Shown here in pieces: positions 16,391 to 25,855 of a DNA stretch of 64,000 bases (the first letter of the stretch is position 1; each line of letters opens with the position of its first letter). The translations under genes were made by a program, and so were the position numbers. Source of the DNA: Acetobacter suratthaniensis. GTDB lineage: Bacteria > Pseudomonadota > Alphaproteobacteria > Acetobacterales > Acetobacteraceae. The DNA lies in the NCBI RefSeq assembly GCF_017377745.1, contig NZ_JAFVMG010000007.1:87737-151736 (forward strand). Reading direction: 5' to 3'. A model generated the notes under the pieces. That model had not been told where the DNA came from, ran no database searches, and saw only the letters and a program-made list of their open reading frames with translations.

Positions 16391-18178
16391 ATGCCTGTTC
16401 ACGGTTCCGAAGTGGCTGCGGCCACGCGGAAAACTAGCCTGTTTATTGATGTGCTGCGCTTTGTGGCAGGGCACTGGCTGGGCTTTCCGGTGCCGTTGGC
16501 CGTGACCTTGGCGGGAACCCTGCTGGCGACGCTGACAGATGTACTGATGCCCGTTATCGCCGGGCAGCTGGTGACGGATGTTGCGCATCCGGTAGCCGAA
16601 ATGGGGCGGGATGCACTGTGGATGCTTGCCGCCATGGCCGGGTGCGGTTTTACCAGCGTGCTGGCCAAGCGGGGGGCGTATCTGGGCATTACGCGGCTGA
16701 CCACACAGGTCATGCAGAAAATCGGCACGGAAGCCTTCGCCCATGTCCAGCGTCTGTCTACCGACTGGCACGCCAGCACCTTCGCGGGTTCCACCGTGCG
16801 GCGGCTGACGCGCGGCATGTGGGCGGTGGACATGCTGGATGACACGCTGCTGCTTCTGCTGTTGCCCGAAGTGGCGCTGCTGGTGCTGACAACCCTTGTG
16901 CTGGGCTGGCACTGGCCCGCTATGGGGGCGTTGCTGGGGGTGCTGTCGGTCCTGTTTGTTGCTCTCTCCTGTGCGTTGACCCTGCGTTACGTGGCGCCAT
17001 CCGCGCAGGCTGCCAATGAGGGAGACAGCCGCATGGGGGCGGCTCTGGCTGATGCCATAACCTGCAATGCCGTGGTGAAGGCCTTCGGAGCGGAAGCGCG
17101 GGAGGATGCGCGTCTTGAGCGTATTGTTACCCGCTGGCGCAAGGCAACGGCGCATATGTGGGTGCGGGGCACGGACAGCGCCAATATTCAGTCGGCAGCG
17201 GTCATGGTCATGCGGCTGGCGCTGGCGGGTGGGGCGATCTGGCTGTGGATGGTCGGGCGCGCTGGCCCCGGCGATGTGGCCTATGTGCTGACCATGACCT
17301 TTCTGGTGCAGGGCTACCTGCGCGAGATCGGCCAGCAGGTTTCCGTGGTGCAGCGTTCGGTGAATGAAATGGAGGAGCTGCTGCTGCTATGGCGCACGCC
17401 CGCCGCCGTGGCCGATCCCGCCCATCCGCAGCCCTTGCAGGTTAGTCAGGGCGAGATCCGTTTCGAACATGTCGGGTTCTGTTATCCGGGGCAGGCCCGG
17501 CCGCTGTTCGATGATTTTTCGCTGACGATCAAGGCAGGTAGCCGTGTGGGGCTGGTGGGGCCGTCAGGCTCGGGCAAGACAACGTTTACCAAGCTGTTGC
17601 AGCGGCTGTACGCGCCACAGGCGGGTGTGATCCGGGTGGACGGTACGGATATTGCCACAGTCAGCCAGTCCGCCCTGCGTGCGCATATTGCGCTGGTGCC
17701 GCAAGAGCCCATGCTGTTCCACCGTAGCCTGGCGGAAAACATTGCTTATGGCCGCCCCGATGCCACACGCGAACAGATTGAGCAGGCCGCACGGCTGGCC
17801 AATGCGGCGGGTTTCATAGACCGCCTGCCAGAAGGGTATGAAACCCTTGTGGGTGAGCGCGGTATCAAGCTGTCTGGCGGGGAGCGCCAGCGTGTGGCCA
17901 TAGCCCGCGCTTTTCTGGCGGATGCCCCTATTCTGGTGCTGGACGAGGCAACGGCCAGTCTGGATTCGGAGTCCGAGGCGCTGGTGCAGCAGGCGATGGA
18001 GCGGCTCATGCACGGGCGCACAGTGCTGGTGGTGGCGCACCGTCTGGCCACCGTGCGGGGGTTGGACAGGATTGTGGTGTTTGAACATGGGCGCGTGGTG
18101 GAAGATGGCCCACATGCGACTTTGGTGGGTAAGGAAGGTGGCTTGTATCGCAGGCTGTATACCTTGCAGAGCCTGTAA
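16391..18178 (+). CDS. ABC exporter, fused permease and ATPase
   Basis: This is a half-transporter of the MsbA/multidrug exporter type, expected to dimerise in the inner membrane. Residues about 25-310 form the six-helix membrane domain. The ATPase domain follows, with Walker A GPSGSGKTTF near 390, the Q-loop in LVPQEPMLFHRSLAENI, signature LSGGERQ near 493, Walker B ILVLDEATASLD near 515 and the H-loop in VVAHRLATV. The substrate is not evident; lipid, peptide or drug export are all possible. A small membrane-protein gene follows on the same strand. Confidence 0.92.
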   Translation: MPVHGSEVAAATRKTSLFIDVLRFVAGHWLGFPVPLAVTLAGTLLATLTDVLMPVIAGQLVTDVAHPVAEMGRDALWMLAAMAGCGFTSVLAKRGAYLGITRLTTQVMQKIGTEAFAHVQRLSTDWHASTFAGSTVRRLTRGMWAVDMLDDTLLLLLLPEVALLVLTTLVLGWHWPAMGALLGVLSVLFVALSCALTLRYVAPSAQAANEGDSRMGAALADAITCNAVVKAFGAEAREDARLERIVTRWRKATAHMWVRGTDSANIQSAAVMVMRLALAGGAIWLWMVGRAGPGDVAYVLTMTFLVQGYLREIGQQVSVVQRSVNEMEELLLLWRTPAAVADPAHPQPLQVSQGEIRFEHVGFCYPGQARPLFDDFSLTIKAGSRVGLVGPSGSGKTTFTKLLQRLYAPQAGVIRVDGTDIATVSQSALRAHIALVPQEPMLFHRSLAENIAYGRPDATREQIEQAARLANAAGFIDRLPEGYETLVGERGIKLSGGERQRVAIARAFLADAPILVLDEATASLDSESEALVQQAMERLMHGRTVLVVAHRLATVRGLDRIVVFEHGRVVEDGPHATLVGKEGGLYRRLYTLQSL

Positions 18179-18221
18179 GGGAGCCGATACGATTCCTGCG
18201 GCACGGAGGGGCTGACACATC

Positions 18222-18557
18222 ATGGCGGTAACAATGAAGCCTGATAACGAAACCGAACGGCTGAGAAAACAGCGGCGCGATGCGCTGGTGGCCCATCTGC
18301 CCGCCCGTGTGGGCCGCTGGGTGCGGTGGCTGCTGGCGGCTGAACGGCGCACGATCAGGATGGTCGCGGGTTTTCTGTTCCTGCTGGGAGGGTTTTTATC
18401 TTTTCTGCCTTTGCTGGGGATCTGGATGCTCCCGCTGGGTGTGGTGCTGCTGGCTGAGGATATTCCGCTGTTTCGCGGGCTGAGCGTGTATTTGTTCGCA
18501 TGGATGGCCCGCCGCAGGCCCGATCTGTTTGGCGAACAGAAGGAGGGGGGGCAGTAA
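18222..18557 (+). CDS. Small two-helix membrane protein
   Basis: This 111-residue protein has a basic N-terminal half and a pair of hydrophobic segments (about 47-58 and 64-80: FLFLLGGFLSFLPLLGIWML then PLGVVLLAEDIPLF), followed by a Arg-rich tail. It resembles short conserved alphaproteobacterial membrane proteins (PGPGW-like), but I assign no function. It starts 43 nt after the ABC exporter stop and is probably in its operon. Confidence 0.65.
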   Translation: MAVTMKPDNETERLRKQRRDALVAHLPARVGRWVRWLLAAERRTIRMVAGFLFLLGGFLSFLPLLGIWMLPLGVVLLAEDIPLFRGLSVYLFAWMARRRPDLFGEQKEGGQ

Positions 18558-18764
18558 GGGTGCCCTGTTTTCCTGTGCGGGACGTGCACTGGTGTTTCTA
18601 TATTGTTTTTATTTAACAATAATCGCTTTCGAAAAGAGTATATTTTTCATTTGTTTGAACGCAGCGTTTTATAAACGATCATTTTTCATCATAACTTAAC
18701 TGTTAGTTATTTTTGATTGCGTCAAAATGGGCAAAATTTCTGCAAAACTAGGAAAGACAGAATT
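18558..18764 (+). promoter_or_regulatory. AT-rich promoter region upstream of the phosphate transporter
   Basis: This roughly 200-bp stretch is far more AT-rich than its surroundings. It contains a 7-bp dyad TATTGTT/AACAATA (18601-18621, 7-nt spacer) and a TATAAA box at about 18670. No PhoB-box direct repeat of CTGTCAT type was recognised. It presumably carries the promoter of the PiT gene, with the dyad as a possible operator. Confidence 0.4.
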
Positions 18765-20375
18765 TTGTCTGAAACAAGTGTCTCACAGGGCCGCTTTCTG
18801 CGCCCGCGCATGAATGCAGGGGAAACCCCTGCATTCAGGTTGTTTTTTCTGACGGTTATTGCTGCTGCGCTGGCCTTTGTGGGTTACAGCGTCCTGACTG
18901 ACCTGCAGGCCGCAGGCGAGCACGGGATTGCGGTGGGTGCGTTCGCCCTTCTGGCGCTGGCGCTGCTGATTGCTCTGGGCTTTGAGTTCGTCAACGGTTT
19001 TCATGATACGGCCAACGCTGTTGCAACCGTTATTTATACCAACAGCATGCCGCCGCTGGTTGCGGTGGTGTGGTCGGGTATGTGGAACCTGCTGGGCGTG
19101 CTCGTCTCATCCGGTGCGGTGGCGTATAGTGTTGTCACCCTGCTGCCGGTCGAGCTGATCCTGCAGGCTGGCGGAAGTGCCGGTCATGCCATGATCTTCG
19201 CGCTGCTGATTGCCGCTATTTTGTGGAACCTCGCCACATGGGCGCTCGGCATTCCCAACAGTTCCTCTCATGCCCTGATCGGTTCGATCATGGGGGTGGG
19301 GATTGCCAACCAGCTCATGGCTCCGGCCGGTGCGGCGACATACGGCGTAGACTGGTCGCAGGTGCAGAAAGTGTTCAGCGCGCTGCTGTTCAGCCCGCTT
19401 TGTGGCTTTATTCTTTCCATGCTGCTGTTCTGGTCTTTCAGAACCTTCATCCGCCAGCGCGTGCTGTTTGAGGCCCCCGAAGGCCACAAGCCGCCGCCGC
19501 TGTGGATCCGTGGCATGCTGGTTGGCACCTGCACGGGCGTTTCCTTCTTCCACGGGGGTAACGACGGGCAGAAAGGCATGGGCCTGATCATGCTGATCCT
19601 GATCGGTGCGGCCCCCACCGCCTATGCTCTTAACCGCGCCATGCCCGAAACAGCCATGCCGGCCTTTGTGCAGATGGCGGGCGATGCCAGCACCATTTTC
19701 CAGCTTCATGCCAAGGAAATCGCGGCGCCTACCGTAGCCGATGCCCGCGTGCAGGTTACGGACGCGCTGCGCAACCGGCATGTTGATACGCCGCAGGTTT
19801 ATAGCGCACTGGCCGTGCTGTCTGATGACATCACAGCTTCGGTCAAGGGGTATCACTCGCTCAACGCCATTCCCGCAGCAGAGGTGCCCAACGTTCGTAC
19901 GGATATGTATCTGGTGTCCGACGCCATCCGTGTCCTGACAAAAACCACGGCGTTTGAAGGTAAGGAAGCAGCGGGCCTCAAAAGCTTCATGGGCCAGCTT
20001 AATGCAGGCACCCGGTTCATTCCCACATGGGTCAAGATTGCGGTGGCCGTGGCTCTGGGCATGGGCACCATGGTTGGCTGGAAGCGCATTGTCGTGACCG
20101 TGGGTGAGAAAATCGGCAAGACCCACCTTAACTACGCACAGGGGGCTTCGGCTGAAATTGTGGCCATGGGTACAATCGGTCTGGCGGAAGGGTTTGGCCT
20201 GCCGGTTTCCACCACACATATCCTTTCAAGCGGTGTGGCGGGCACTATGGCTGCGGCGGGTTCCGGCCTGCAGTGGCGCACCCTGCGCACTATGGCTATG
20301 GCGTGGATTGTAACGCTCCCGGCCGCGATGCTGATCAGCGGTGTGCTGTTCTTTGTTTTCCGGCATGTTTTCTAA
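18765..20375 (+). CDS. pit: PiT family inorganic phosphate transporter
   Basis: This is a low-affinity, proton- or sodium-coupled phosphate permease. The two PiT signature repeats are present: GFEFVNGFHDTANAVATVIYT near the N-terminus, and AEIVAMGTIGLAEGFGLPVSTTH near the C-terminus. A second N-domain block GVSFFHGGNDGQKGMG is also typical. I choose TTG 18765 because AGGAAAG lies 8 nt before it and the product begins LSETSVSQGRF; ATG 18810 is the alternative. The central soluble loop (about 300-400) is longer than in short PiT forms. A PPK2 gene follows on the same strand, linking uptake to polyphosphate handling. Confidence 0.92.
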   Translation: MSETSVSQGRFLRPRMNAGETPAFRLFFLTVIAAALAFVGYSVLTDLQAAGEHGIAVGAFALLALALLIALGFEFVNGFHDTANAVATVIYTNSMPPLVAVVWSGMWNLLGVLVSSGAVAYSVVTLLPVELILQAGGSAGHAMIFALLIAAILWNLATWALGIPNSSSHALIGSIMGVGIANQLMAPAGAATYGVDWSQVQKVFSALLFSPLCGFILSMLLFWSFRTFIRQRVLFEAPEGHKPPPLWIRGMLVGTCTGVSFFHGGNDGQKGMGLIMLILIGAAPTAYALNRAMPETAMPAFVQMAGDASTIFQLHAKEIAAPTVADARVQVTDALRNRHVDTPQVYSALAVLSDDITASVKGYHSLNAIPAAEVPNVRTDMYLVSDAIRVLTKTTAFEGKEAAGLKSFMGQLNAGTRFIPTWVKIAVAVALGMGTMVGWKRIVVTVGEKIGKTHLNYAQGASAEIVAMGTIGLAEGFGLPVSTTHILSSGVAGTMAAAGSGLQWRTLRTMAMAWIVTLPAAMLISGVLFFVFRHVF

Positions 20376-20393
20376 CAACAGGGGCTTTTATGG

Positions 20394-20425
20394 CCTGCGG
20401 GTGAGTTTGATCTCCCTGCAGGTTT
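20394..20425 (+). terminator. Possible terminator after the phosphate transporter
   Basis: CCTGCGG and CCCTGCAGG can pair with one mismatch around a 12-nt loop, followed by TTTCC. This is a weak intrinsic terminator at best. Confidence 0.3.
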
Positions 20426-20541
20426 CCTGTTCTGGAAAAAGAGTTTTCAGGGCTAATGCTTTTTTCATCAGTCCTGCCGTTTGAATGATTTTTATCATAC
20501 GCTGCGTGTAACGTGTGATCCTTTGCCTGAAAGGGAAAACC

Positions 20542-21462
20542 ATGGCCGACGATCAGTATCTGCAAAGCCTGTCCCCGGAAGAGCGTATCCGTGTACAGAT
20601 GCGGCGCGAAATCATTGATGATCTGGACGAGGAGTTTGAACTTTCTTTGGAGGAGGAAGCCGCTGGCGGCGCTCTGGATGAGGAAGAAAGGGCTTTTCGC
20701 CGGACGTATTTCCGTGAGCTGGTCAGATTGCAGGGCGAACTGGTCAGGCTACAGGATTGGGTCAAGGCCAGTGGGCACCGTCTGGTCGTGCTGTTTGAAG
20801 GGCGCGATGCAGCGGGCAAGGGCGGGGCGATCAAGCGGATTGCCCAAAGGCTCAACCCGCGTATCTGCCGGGTGGCGGCTCTGCCTGCGCCTAACGACCG
20901 TGAGCGCACGCAATGGTATTTTCAGCGCTATATCGCCCACCTACCTGCCGCAGGCGAAATCGTTCTTTTTGACCGGAGCTGGTACAATCGCGCTGGCGTG
21001 GAACGGGTGATGGGGTTCTGCACCGACCAGCAATATGAAGAATTTTTCCGCTCTGTTCCTGAGTTTGAGCGCATGCTTGTGCGCAGCGGTATTCAGGTGG
21101 TCAAATACTGGTTTTCAATCACGGATGATGAGCAGGAAGCCCGTTTTCGCGCCCGGATAGAAGATCCCCTGAAACAGTGGAAACTGTCTCCCATGGATCT
21201 GGAAAGCCGTCGTCGCTGGGAGCATTATACCCGTGCGAAGGAAGTTATGCTTGAACGCTCCAGCATACCTGAAGCCCCCTGGTGGGTTGTGCAGGGTGTG
21301 GACAAGAAACGCGCACGGCTGAACTGCATTTCCCATCTGCTGTCTCAGGTACCGTATGAGGACGTGCAACACCCCGAAATTGTACTGCCAGAACGTGTTC
21401 ACCACCCTGATTACGAACGTCAGCCGACACCGGAAAACATGATTGTTCCTGAAATTTACTGA
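20542..21462 (+). CDS. ppk2: Polyphosphate kinase 2 family
   Basis: PPK2 transfers phosphate between polyphosphate and nucleotides (class I members mostly make NTP from NDP). ATG 20542 follows a GAAAGGG site and gives 306 residues. The P-loop is FEGRDAAGKGGAIKRI, the Walker B-like lid segment is VLFDRSWYNRAGVERVMGF, and the WKLSPMDLESRRRW segment matches the family. The N-terminal 60 residues are acidic. It stands 166 nt downstream of the PiT gene on the same strand, so imported phosphate and stored polyphosphate may be managed together. The class cannot be fixed from this reading. Confidence 0.9.
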   Translation: MADDQYLQSLSPEERIRVQMRREIIDDLDEEFELSLEEEAAGGALDEEERAFRRTYFRELVRLQGELVRLQDWVKASGHRLVVLFEGRDAAGKGGAIKRIAQRLNPRICRVAALPAPNDRERTQWYFQRYIAHLPAAGEIVLFDRSWYNRAGVERVMGFCTDQQYEEFFRSVPEFERMLVRSGIQVVKYWFSITDDEQEARFRARIEDPLKQWKLSPMDLESRRRWEHYTRAKEVMLERSSIPEAPWWVVQGVDKKRARLNCISHLLSQVPYEDVQHPEIVLPERVHHPDYERQPTPENMIVPEIY

Positions 21463-21474
21463 TTTTATAGAGGA

Positions 21475-23121
21475 TTAATTCCGCAGGCGTGGGCGGAAGC
21501 TGTCAGGATCAGCTTCATCCCACCAGCGGCGCAGCATGGGCTGGTCTGTGCCTGCTACGAGTTCGCCAGGCGCTACAAACGGATAGAGTTCATCCATTTG
21601 TAGTGCCTGCGCCACGTTGATCCGGTGGCGCAGATGGGCTGGCCTGAAATCATCTGGCGAGCGCAGGCCTGCGGCCACCACGATTTCATGCAGCGCGGCT
21701 ATGGTTGATTTATGAAATCGCGCCACGCGTTCTGCCTTTTCTGAAACCACAAGCCCACGTTGCCGCGCGGGAGACTGCGTGGCAATGCCGGTGGGGCAGG
21801 TATCTGTATGGCAGCGCATGGACTGGATGCAGCCGAGCGAGAACATGAAGGCGCGCGCAGCATTGCACCAGTCCGCCCCAAGGGCCGCGTGCATGGCAAT
21901 ACCCGCAGCCGAGGCCACCTTGCCGGAGGCCGCGAGCTTGACCTGACTACGTAGCCCGGAGCCGACGAGCGCATTGCGCGCGAGAATAAGCCCTTCGCGC
22001 AGGGGGGTGCCCAGACTGTCCGAAAGCTCCTGCGGGGCAGCTCCCGTGCCCCCTTCCGCGCCGTCGATCACGATAAAATCCAGCATGATACCACTGGCCA
22101 GCATGGCTTTTGTTACGGCAAACAGTTCGTGCGGGTAGCCAACACACAGCTTGATCCCGACAGGTTTGCCGCCAGAGAGTTCGCGCATGCGTGCGGCAAA
22201 TTCCAGCAGCTCCCGTGGGGTGGAAAACGCACTATGCGCAGCGGGAGAAAGACAGTCCTGCCCCGGTGCAACACCCCGGATATGGGCGATTTCTTCAGAC
22301 ACTTTGGGGCCGGGCAATACGCCGCCATGCCCTGGCTTGGCACCTTGTGAAAGTTTGATTTCGGTCATTTTCACCCGCTCGTCCGCCGCGCGGTCACGAA
22401 AGCGCTCGGGGTCAAACCGGCCATCGGCTGTGCGGCAGCCAAAATAACCCGACCCCAGTTCCCATACCAGATCGCCTCCGTGGCGCAGGTGGTAGGGGGA
22501 GAGGCCACCTTCGCCCGTATCATGGTAAAAACCACCGATTTTTGCACCAAGGTTCAGGGATTCTATGGCATTGGCGCTCAATGCCCCGAAGGACATGGCT
22601 GAAATATTCAGCCGCGATGCACTATAAGGCTGGCTGCACTGGTTAGAGCCTACCTGCACGCGCATGGCGGTATCCGCACTGGTATTGGGTACCATGGAAT
22701 GGGCCAGCCATTCGTATTCGCCGTCGTAAACATCCAGCTCTGTGCCAAAAGGATGCGCATCGGTTGCCCCGGTGGCGCGGGCATAAACCAGTGCGCGTGT
22801 ATCGAGACTGAACGGACGGCCTTCGAGATCGCCCTCAACGATATAGGAGCGCAGGAAGGGGCGCAGCCATTCAAAAAACCACCGAAACCGTGCTGAAGCA
22901 GGGAAAGTGCGCCGGAGGCTATGGCGGCTTTGTGTCAGATCAATCAGGCACAGGGCCAGTACCGGCAGGGCAGGTACTAGCAGAAACAGCACGTAAGGGT
23001 GAACCGGTGCCAGACAGAATGCCGCTGCTGTCAGAAGTATGCTGGCCCAGAGCAACCCGTTGCGCCCGAGCGCATGATCTGTGAACAGGGCGGCTATCAG
23101 GGTTGCTGTCTTCATGGTCAT
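21475..23121 (-). CDS. FMN-binding glutamate synthase-like protein
   Basis: This 548-residue protein has two N-terminal membrane helices (about 22-65) followed by a TIM-barrel domain of the glutamate-synthase FMN family. Family stretches visible include NISAMSFGALSANAIESLN, GEGGLSPYHLRHGGDLVWE, KLSQGAKPGHGGVLP, IVIDGAEGGTGAAP and a cysteine-containing CHTDTCPTGIATQ that resembles the 3Fe-4S loop of GltB. Stand-alone proteins of this kind lack the glutaminase domain, so true glutamate synthesis is doubtful; the reaction is unknown. It stands alone with 112 bp to the pirin gene upstream on the same strand. Confidence 0.85.
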   Translation of the reverse strand: MTMKTATLIAALFTDHALGRNGLLWASILLTAAAFCLAPVHPYVLFLLVPALPVLALCLIDLTQSRHSLRRTFPASARFRWFFEWLRPFLRSYIVEGDLEGRPFSLDTRALVYARATGATDAHPFGTELDVYDGEYEWLAHSMVPNTSADTAMRVQVGSNQCSQPYSASRLNISAMSFGALSANAIESLNLGAKIGGFYHDTGEGGLSPYHLRHGGDLVWELGSGYFGCRTADGRFDPERFRDRAADERVKMTEIKLSQGAKPGHGGVLPGPKVSEEIAHIRGVAPGQDCLSPAAHSAFSTPRELLEFAARMRELSGGKPVGIKLCVGYPHELFAVTKAMLASGIMLDFIVIDGAEGGTGAAPQELSDSLGTPLREGLILARNALVGSGLRSQVKLAASGKVASAAGIAMHAALGADWCNAARAFMFSLGCIQSMRCHTDTCPTGIATQSPARQRGLVVSEKAERVARFHKSTIAALHEIVVAAGLRSPDDFRPAHLRHRINVAQALQMDELYPFVAPGELVAGTDQPMLRRWWDEADPDSFRPRLRN

Positions 23122-23233
23122 GCCTCATGGCTGATTACGCCGGAGCGGGTGTCCGCCGGTTGGAGCGGACGATAGAATGCCGCACACGCAATGCGTAAAC
23201 ACGCTTGCGCTATCAGCATGAACATTTACGTAA

Positions 23234-24130
23234 TCAGGAAGCGGGCATGGCCTGTGGCGGCAGGGTGCCAGCGGGCAGGGGAATGTATTCGTCATGATCG
23301 GCATCGGGCAGTTTCATGCGGCCAGCCTGCCAGTCCATGGCGGCCTGTGTCAGCCTGTCTTTTGATGAGCTGACAAAGTTCCACAGCAGAAACCGCTCTC
23401 CTATTGGCTCGCCGCCCAGCAACATGACGGTGGCGGGTTCAAGGGCTTCAAACCACGTGCTGCCGGGGCTTGCAATCAGCATCCGCCCGGCCTCGTAGTC
23501 TTGTGCGTCAAGGCGGATACGGCCTTTGGCAATATAAAGTGCGCGTTCAGGGTAGGCGGTGGGTAGTTCCGCCTTTGCGCCGGTTGCGAGTTCAAGATGC
23601 ACGTAAAAAAGAGGGGAATGGGTGCGGGCGGCGGCTGTCAGTCCGTAGGCGCTGCCTGCAATGAGCTGGCCGTGCAGACCGCTTTCTGTCCAGTGGGGCA
23701 GGTCGGCTCCTTCCAGATGTGCGAAGGAAGGGGCTGTTTCCTCATCCTCACACGGCAGGGCCACCCATGCCTGTATGCCGTGCAGGTGGTCGCCTATGGC
23801 ACGGGCTTTTTCAAAGCGTTCGCTATGGGTGATGCCGCGCCCGGCTGTCATCCAGTTGACGGCATCGGGGCGTACGGCCTGTTCTGAGCCCAGACTGTCA
23901 CGGTGCATGATCTCGCCCGAGAAAAGATAGGTCACGGTTGAAAGGCCGATATGCGGATGAGGCCTGACATCCACCTGACGATCCACCCCCGCAGGCAGAG
24001 TGAGCGGCCCCAGATGATCGAAAAAAATGAAAGGCCCCACCATACGTCTGCGGGCATGGGGCAGGACACGCCCGACTTCCAGCCCGCCGCCCAGACTGCG
24101 CCTGCGTTGTTCTATGGTCAGTTCGATCAT
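23234..24130 (-). CDS. Pirin family protein
   Basis: This 298-residue bicupin has the pirin metal site: H58 and H60 in VRPHPHIGLSTVTYLF, H102 and E104 in GRGITHSERF. Bacterial pirins include quercetin dioxygenase-like enzymes and regulators of pyruvate dehydrogenase; the role here is not set by sequence. The N-terminus FIFFDHLGP is typical. It lies between the FMN protein gene and the MocR regulator, all leftward, with gaps of just over 100 bp on each side. Confidence 0.9.
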   Translation of the reverse strand: MIELTIEQRRRSLGGGLEVGRVLPHARRRMVGPFIFFDHLGPLTLPAGVDRQVDVRPHPHIGLSTVTYLFSGEIMHRDSLGSEQAVRPDAVNWMTAGRGITHSERFEKARAIGDHLHGIQAWVALPCEDEETAPSFAHLEGADLPHWTESGLHGQLIAGSAYGLTAAARTHSPLFYVHLELATGAKAELPTAYPERALYIAKGRIRLDAQDYEAGRMLIASPGSTWFEALEPATVMLLGGEPIGERFLLWNFVSSSKDRLTQAAMDWQAGRMKLPDADHDEYIPLPAGTLPPQAMPAS

Positions 24131-24237
24131 GGCAGAGCCTCCTTGGCATCTGTGGGGCGCGTATCGTGGGCAGCATGACAGGCGCGCCCCATAGCCCGTT
24201 CTGTTGCATAACGCAGGGGCAGGCCAGTGGCTTCCGT

Positions 24238-25668
24238 TCAGAAACCGCTATGGGCCTCGGTGTGCAGAAAGTTCAGCAGGGCAGGGCTATCACATTGAGT
24301 GACATTGAAGCGGAACCACGGCGTATCCTGCCCATCGGGGCGGAACAGGCTGCCCGGTGCCAGCAGGATATCGGCCTGTGCCGCACGGCGCATGATGGCG
24401 CGGGCCGGTTTGTCGCCCGGAAAGCGCGCCCAGACAAACATCCCGCCCGAAGGCTGGGCATACAGGGCCAGCCCGGCTTTGAGCAGGGCGGCAATGGTGG
24501 TTTTCTGGGCTTTGAACAGTCCTTCACGCAGGTCTGCCAGATGTGACTGGTAGAATCCGCCTTGCAGAATGGAGCAGACCAGCGCTTCGTTGAGGGAGGA
24601 TGAGGTCAGCCCCACCGCCATTTTATATTCCATGATCCGGCGAGCCAGGTCGGGTGCGCAGCGCACATACCCTACACGTAGGCCGGGCGTTATGGTTTTG
24701 GAAAAGCTGCTGACATGCACAACCCGTTCCTCGGTATCAATCCGGGCCAGGCAGGGCTGGGTCTGGGGGGCGAGGTCGAGAAAGATGTTGTCCTCGATCA
24801 CATGCAGCCCATATCGGCAGGCCAGCGCATAGAGCGCCGTTATATTGGCCGCTGTGGCGCAGACACCCGTCGGATTGTGCAGCACGGAGGTTGTCACCAT
24901 GACGGCGGCGGGCGTATCGGCCAACCGCTCTTCCAGTGCGGCAATATCGACCCCTTCCTTCGTGCGGGGTACCCCCTGCGCGCGCAGGCCCAGCATGTGC
25001 AGCAGGGGGTAGAGATTACAGTAGCCGGGGTCATCGACCAGCACTGTATCGCCCGGTTTGGTGCAGGCGCGCAGGGCCAGTTCCAGCCCCTGCGAGGCGC
25101 CGTGGGTCAGCACGATACCGTTTTCGGGGCAGGGAATGTTCCGCCGGGCCAGAAGCTGGCGTATGGCCAGCCGCAATGCGGGAAAACCCGCCGGGTTTCC
25201 ATAATCCAGAAAAGTGGGCAGTAAATCCGAACGGGCCAGCCTTTCCAGCGCACGGCGCACGGACAGGGAGTAGCGATACTGCTCCGACAGCCAACCGCAT
25301 CCGGCTTTTATGGTGGGGGCCGTAGTCTCATACGCATGCTGGAGCAGCCAGAGAGGGTCTCCCTCGCCGGGGTCTGGCCGGGGAGGCGGGGCCATGCGTG
25401 CTGCAAAATAGCCGCCCCGTGCATGGGCCACGAGCACGCCGGCTTCCACCAGCCGGGTATAGGCATTGGCCACGGTCAGCGGGCTGACCTTGCACAGGCG
25501 TGCCATGTGACGGATGGAGGGAACGCGTTCGCCTGCGGGAATATCCCCGTTTCTGACCAGCGCGCTCAGGCGTGCGGCAAGCTGCGCCACCAGAGGTGTG
25601 GGGAGCGAGCTATCCAGATGAATGGACGAGGCAGCGGAAAAATTTCCAAAAGCAGGCGGGGTGGACAC
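24238..25668 (-). CDS. MocR-type transcription regulator (GntR HTH + aminotransferase-like domain)
   Basis: The N-terminal winged helix (about 22-85: VPSIRHMARLCKVSPLTVANAYTRLVEAG) is of GntR type. The rest is a fold-type I aminotransferase domain that binds PLP, with HNPTG (264-268), D293 and K324 in SSFSKTITPGLRVGY. Such proteins sense an amino-acid or amine ligand through PLP and control nearby genes. The start is GTG 25668. A half-site of the proposed operator begins 3 bp upstream, suggesting autoregulation. It faces the nitrilase/permease operon. Enzymatic aminotransferase activity is possible but less likely given the context. Confidence 0.88.
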   Translation of the reverse strand: MSTPPAFGNFSAASSIHLDSSLPTPLVAQLAARLSALVRNGDIPAGERVPSIRHMARLCKVSPLTVANAYTRLVEAGVLVAHARGGYFAARMAPPPRPDPGEGDPLWLLQHAYETTAPTIKAGCGWLSEQYRYSLSVRRALERLARSDLLPTFLDYGNPAGFPALRLAIRQLLARRNIPCPENGIVLTHGASQGLELALRACTKPGDTVLVDDPGYCNLYPLLHMLGLRAQGVPRTKEGVDIAALEERLADTPAAVMVTTSVLHNPTGVCATAANITALYALACRYGLHVIEDNIFLDLAPQTQPCLARIDTEERVVHVSSFSKTITPGLRVGYVRCAPDLARRIMEYKMAVGLTSSSLNEALVCSILQGGFYQSHLADLREGLFKAQKTTIAALLKAGLALYAQPSGGMFVWARFPGDKPARAIMRRAAQADILLAPGSLFRPDGQDTPWFRFNVTQCDSPALLNFLHTEAHSGF

Positions 25669-25670
25669 CA

Positions 25671-25709
25671 GTACAGATTCTTTCAGATTATGGCGTTTCT
25701 GTACATATC
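25671..25709. promoter_or_regulatory. Proposed MocR operator at the divergent promoter
   Basis: GTACAGA (25671-25677) and TCTGTAC (25698-25704) form an inverted pair with a 20-nt spacer. The right arm extends to TCTGTACATATC (25698-25709), identical to the right arm of the element at 28184. It lies between the divergent regulator and nitrilase genes. Confidence 0.6.
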
Positions 25710-25855
25710 ATAAACGGCTTTCCGCCCGCCATGGCGTGGTGCGCGTGCCTTCACTCCCTTGTGGTCGGGGTTGTGGTGTTTGCGGGCATTGAGTTCCGCA
25801 TCGTGGAGCCTATAGTGGCCTGATTGTTTTGATATAGAAACAGGATGACACGTTC

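Noticed and set aside
15467..17155. 562-residue frame containing endonuclease III at its end
   Set aside because: The upstream 300 residues run antisense through the ABC exporter and are Gln/Arg/His-rich; the Nth domain begins after ATG 16240.
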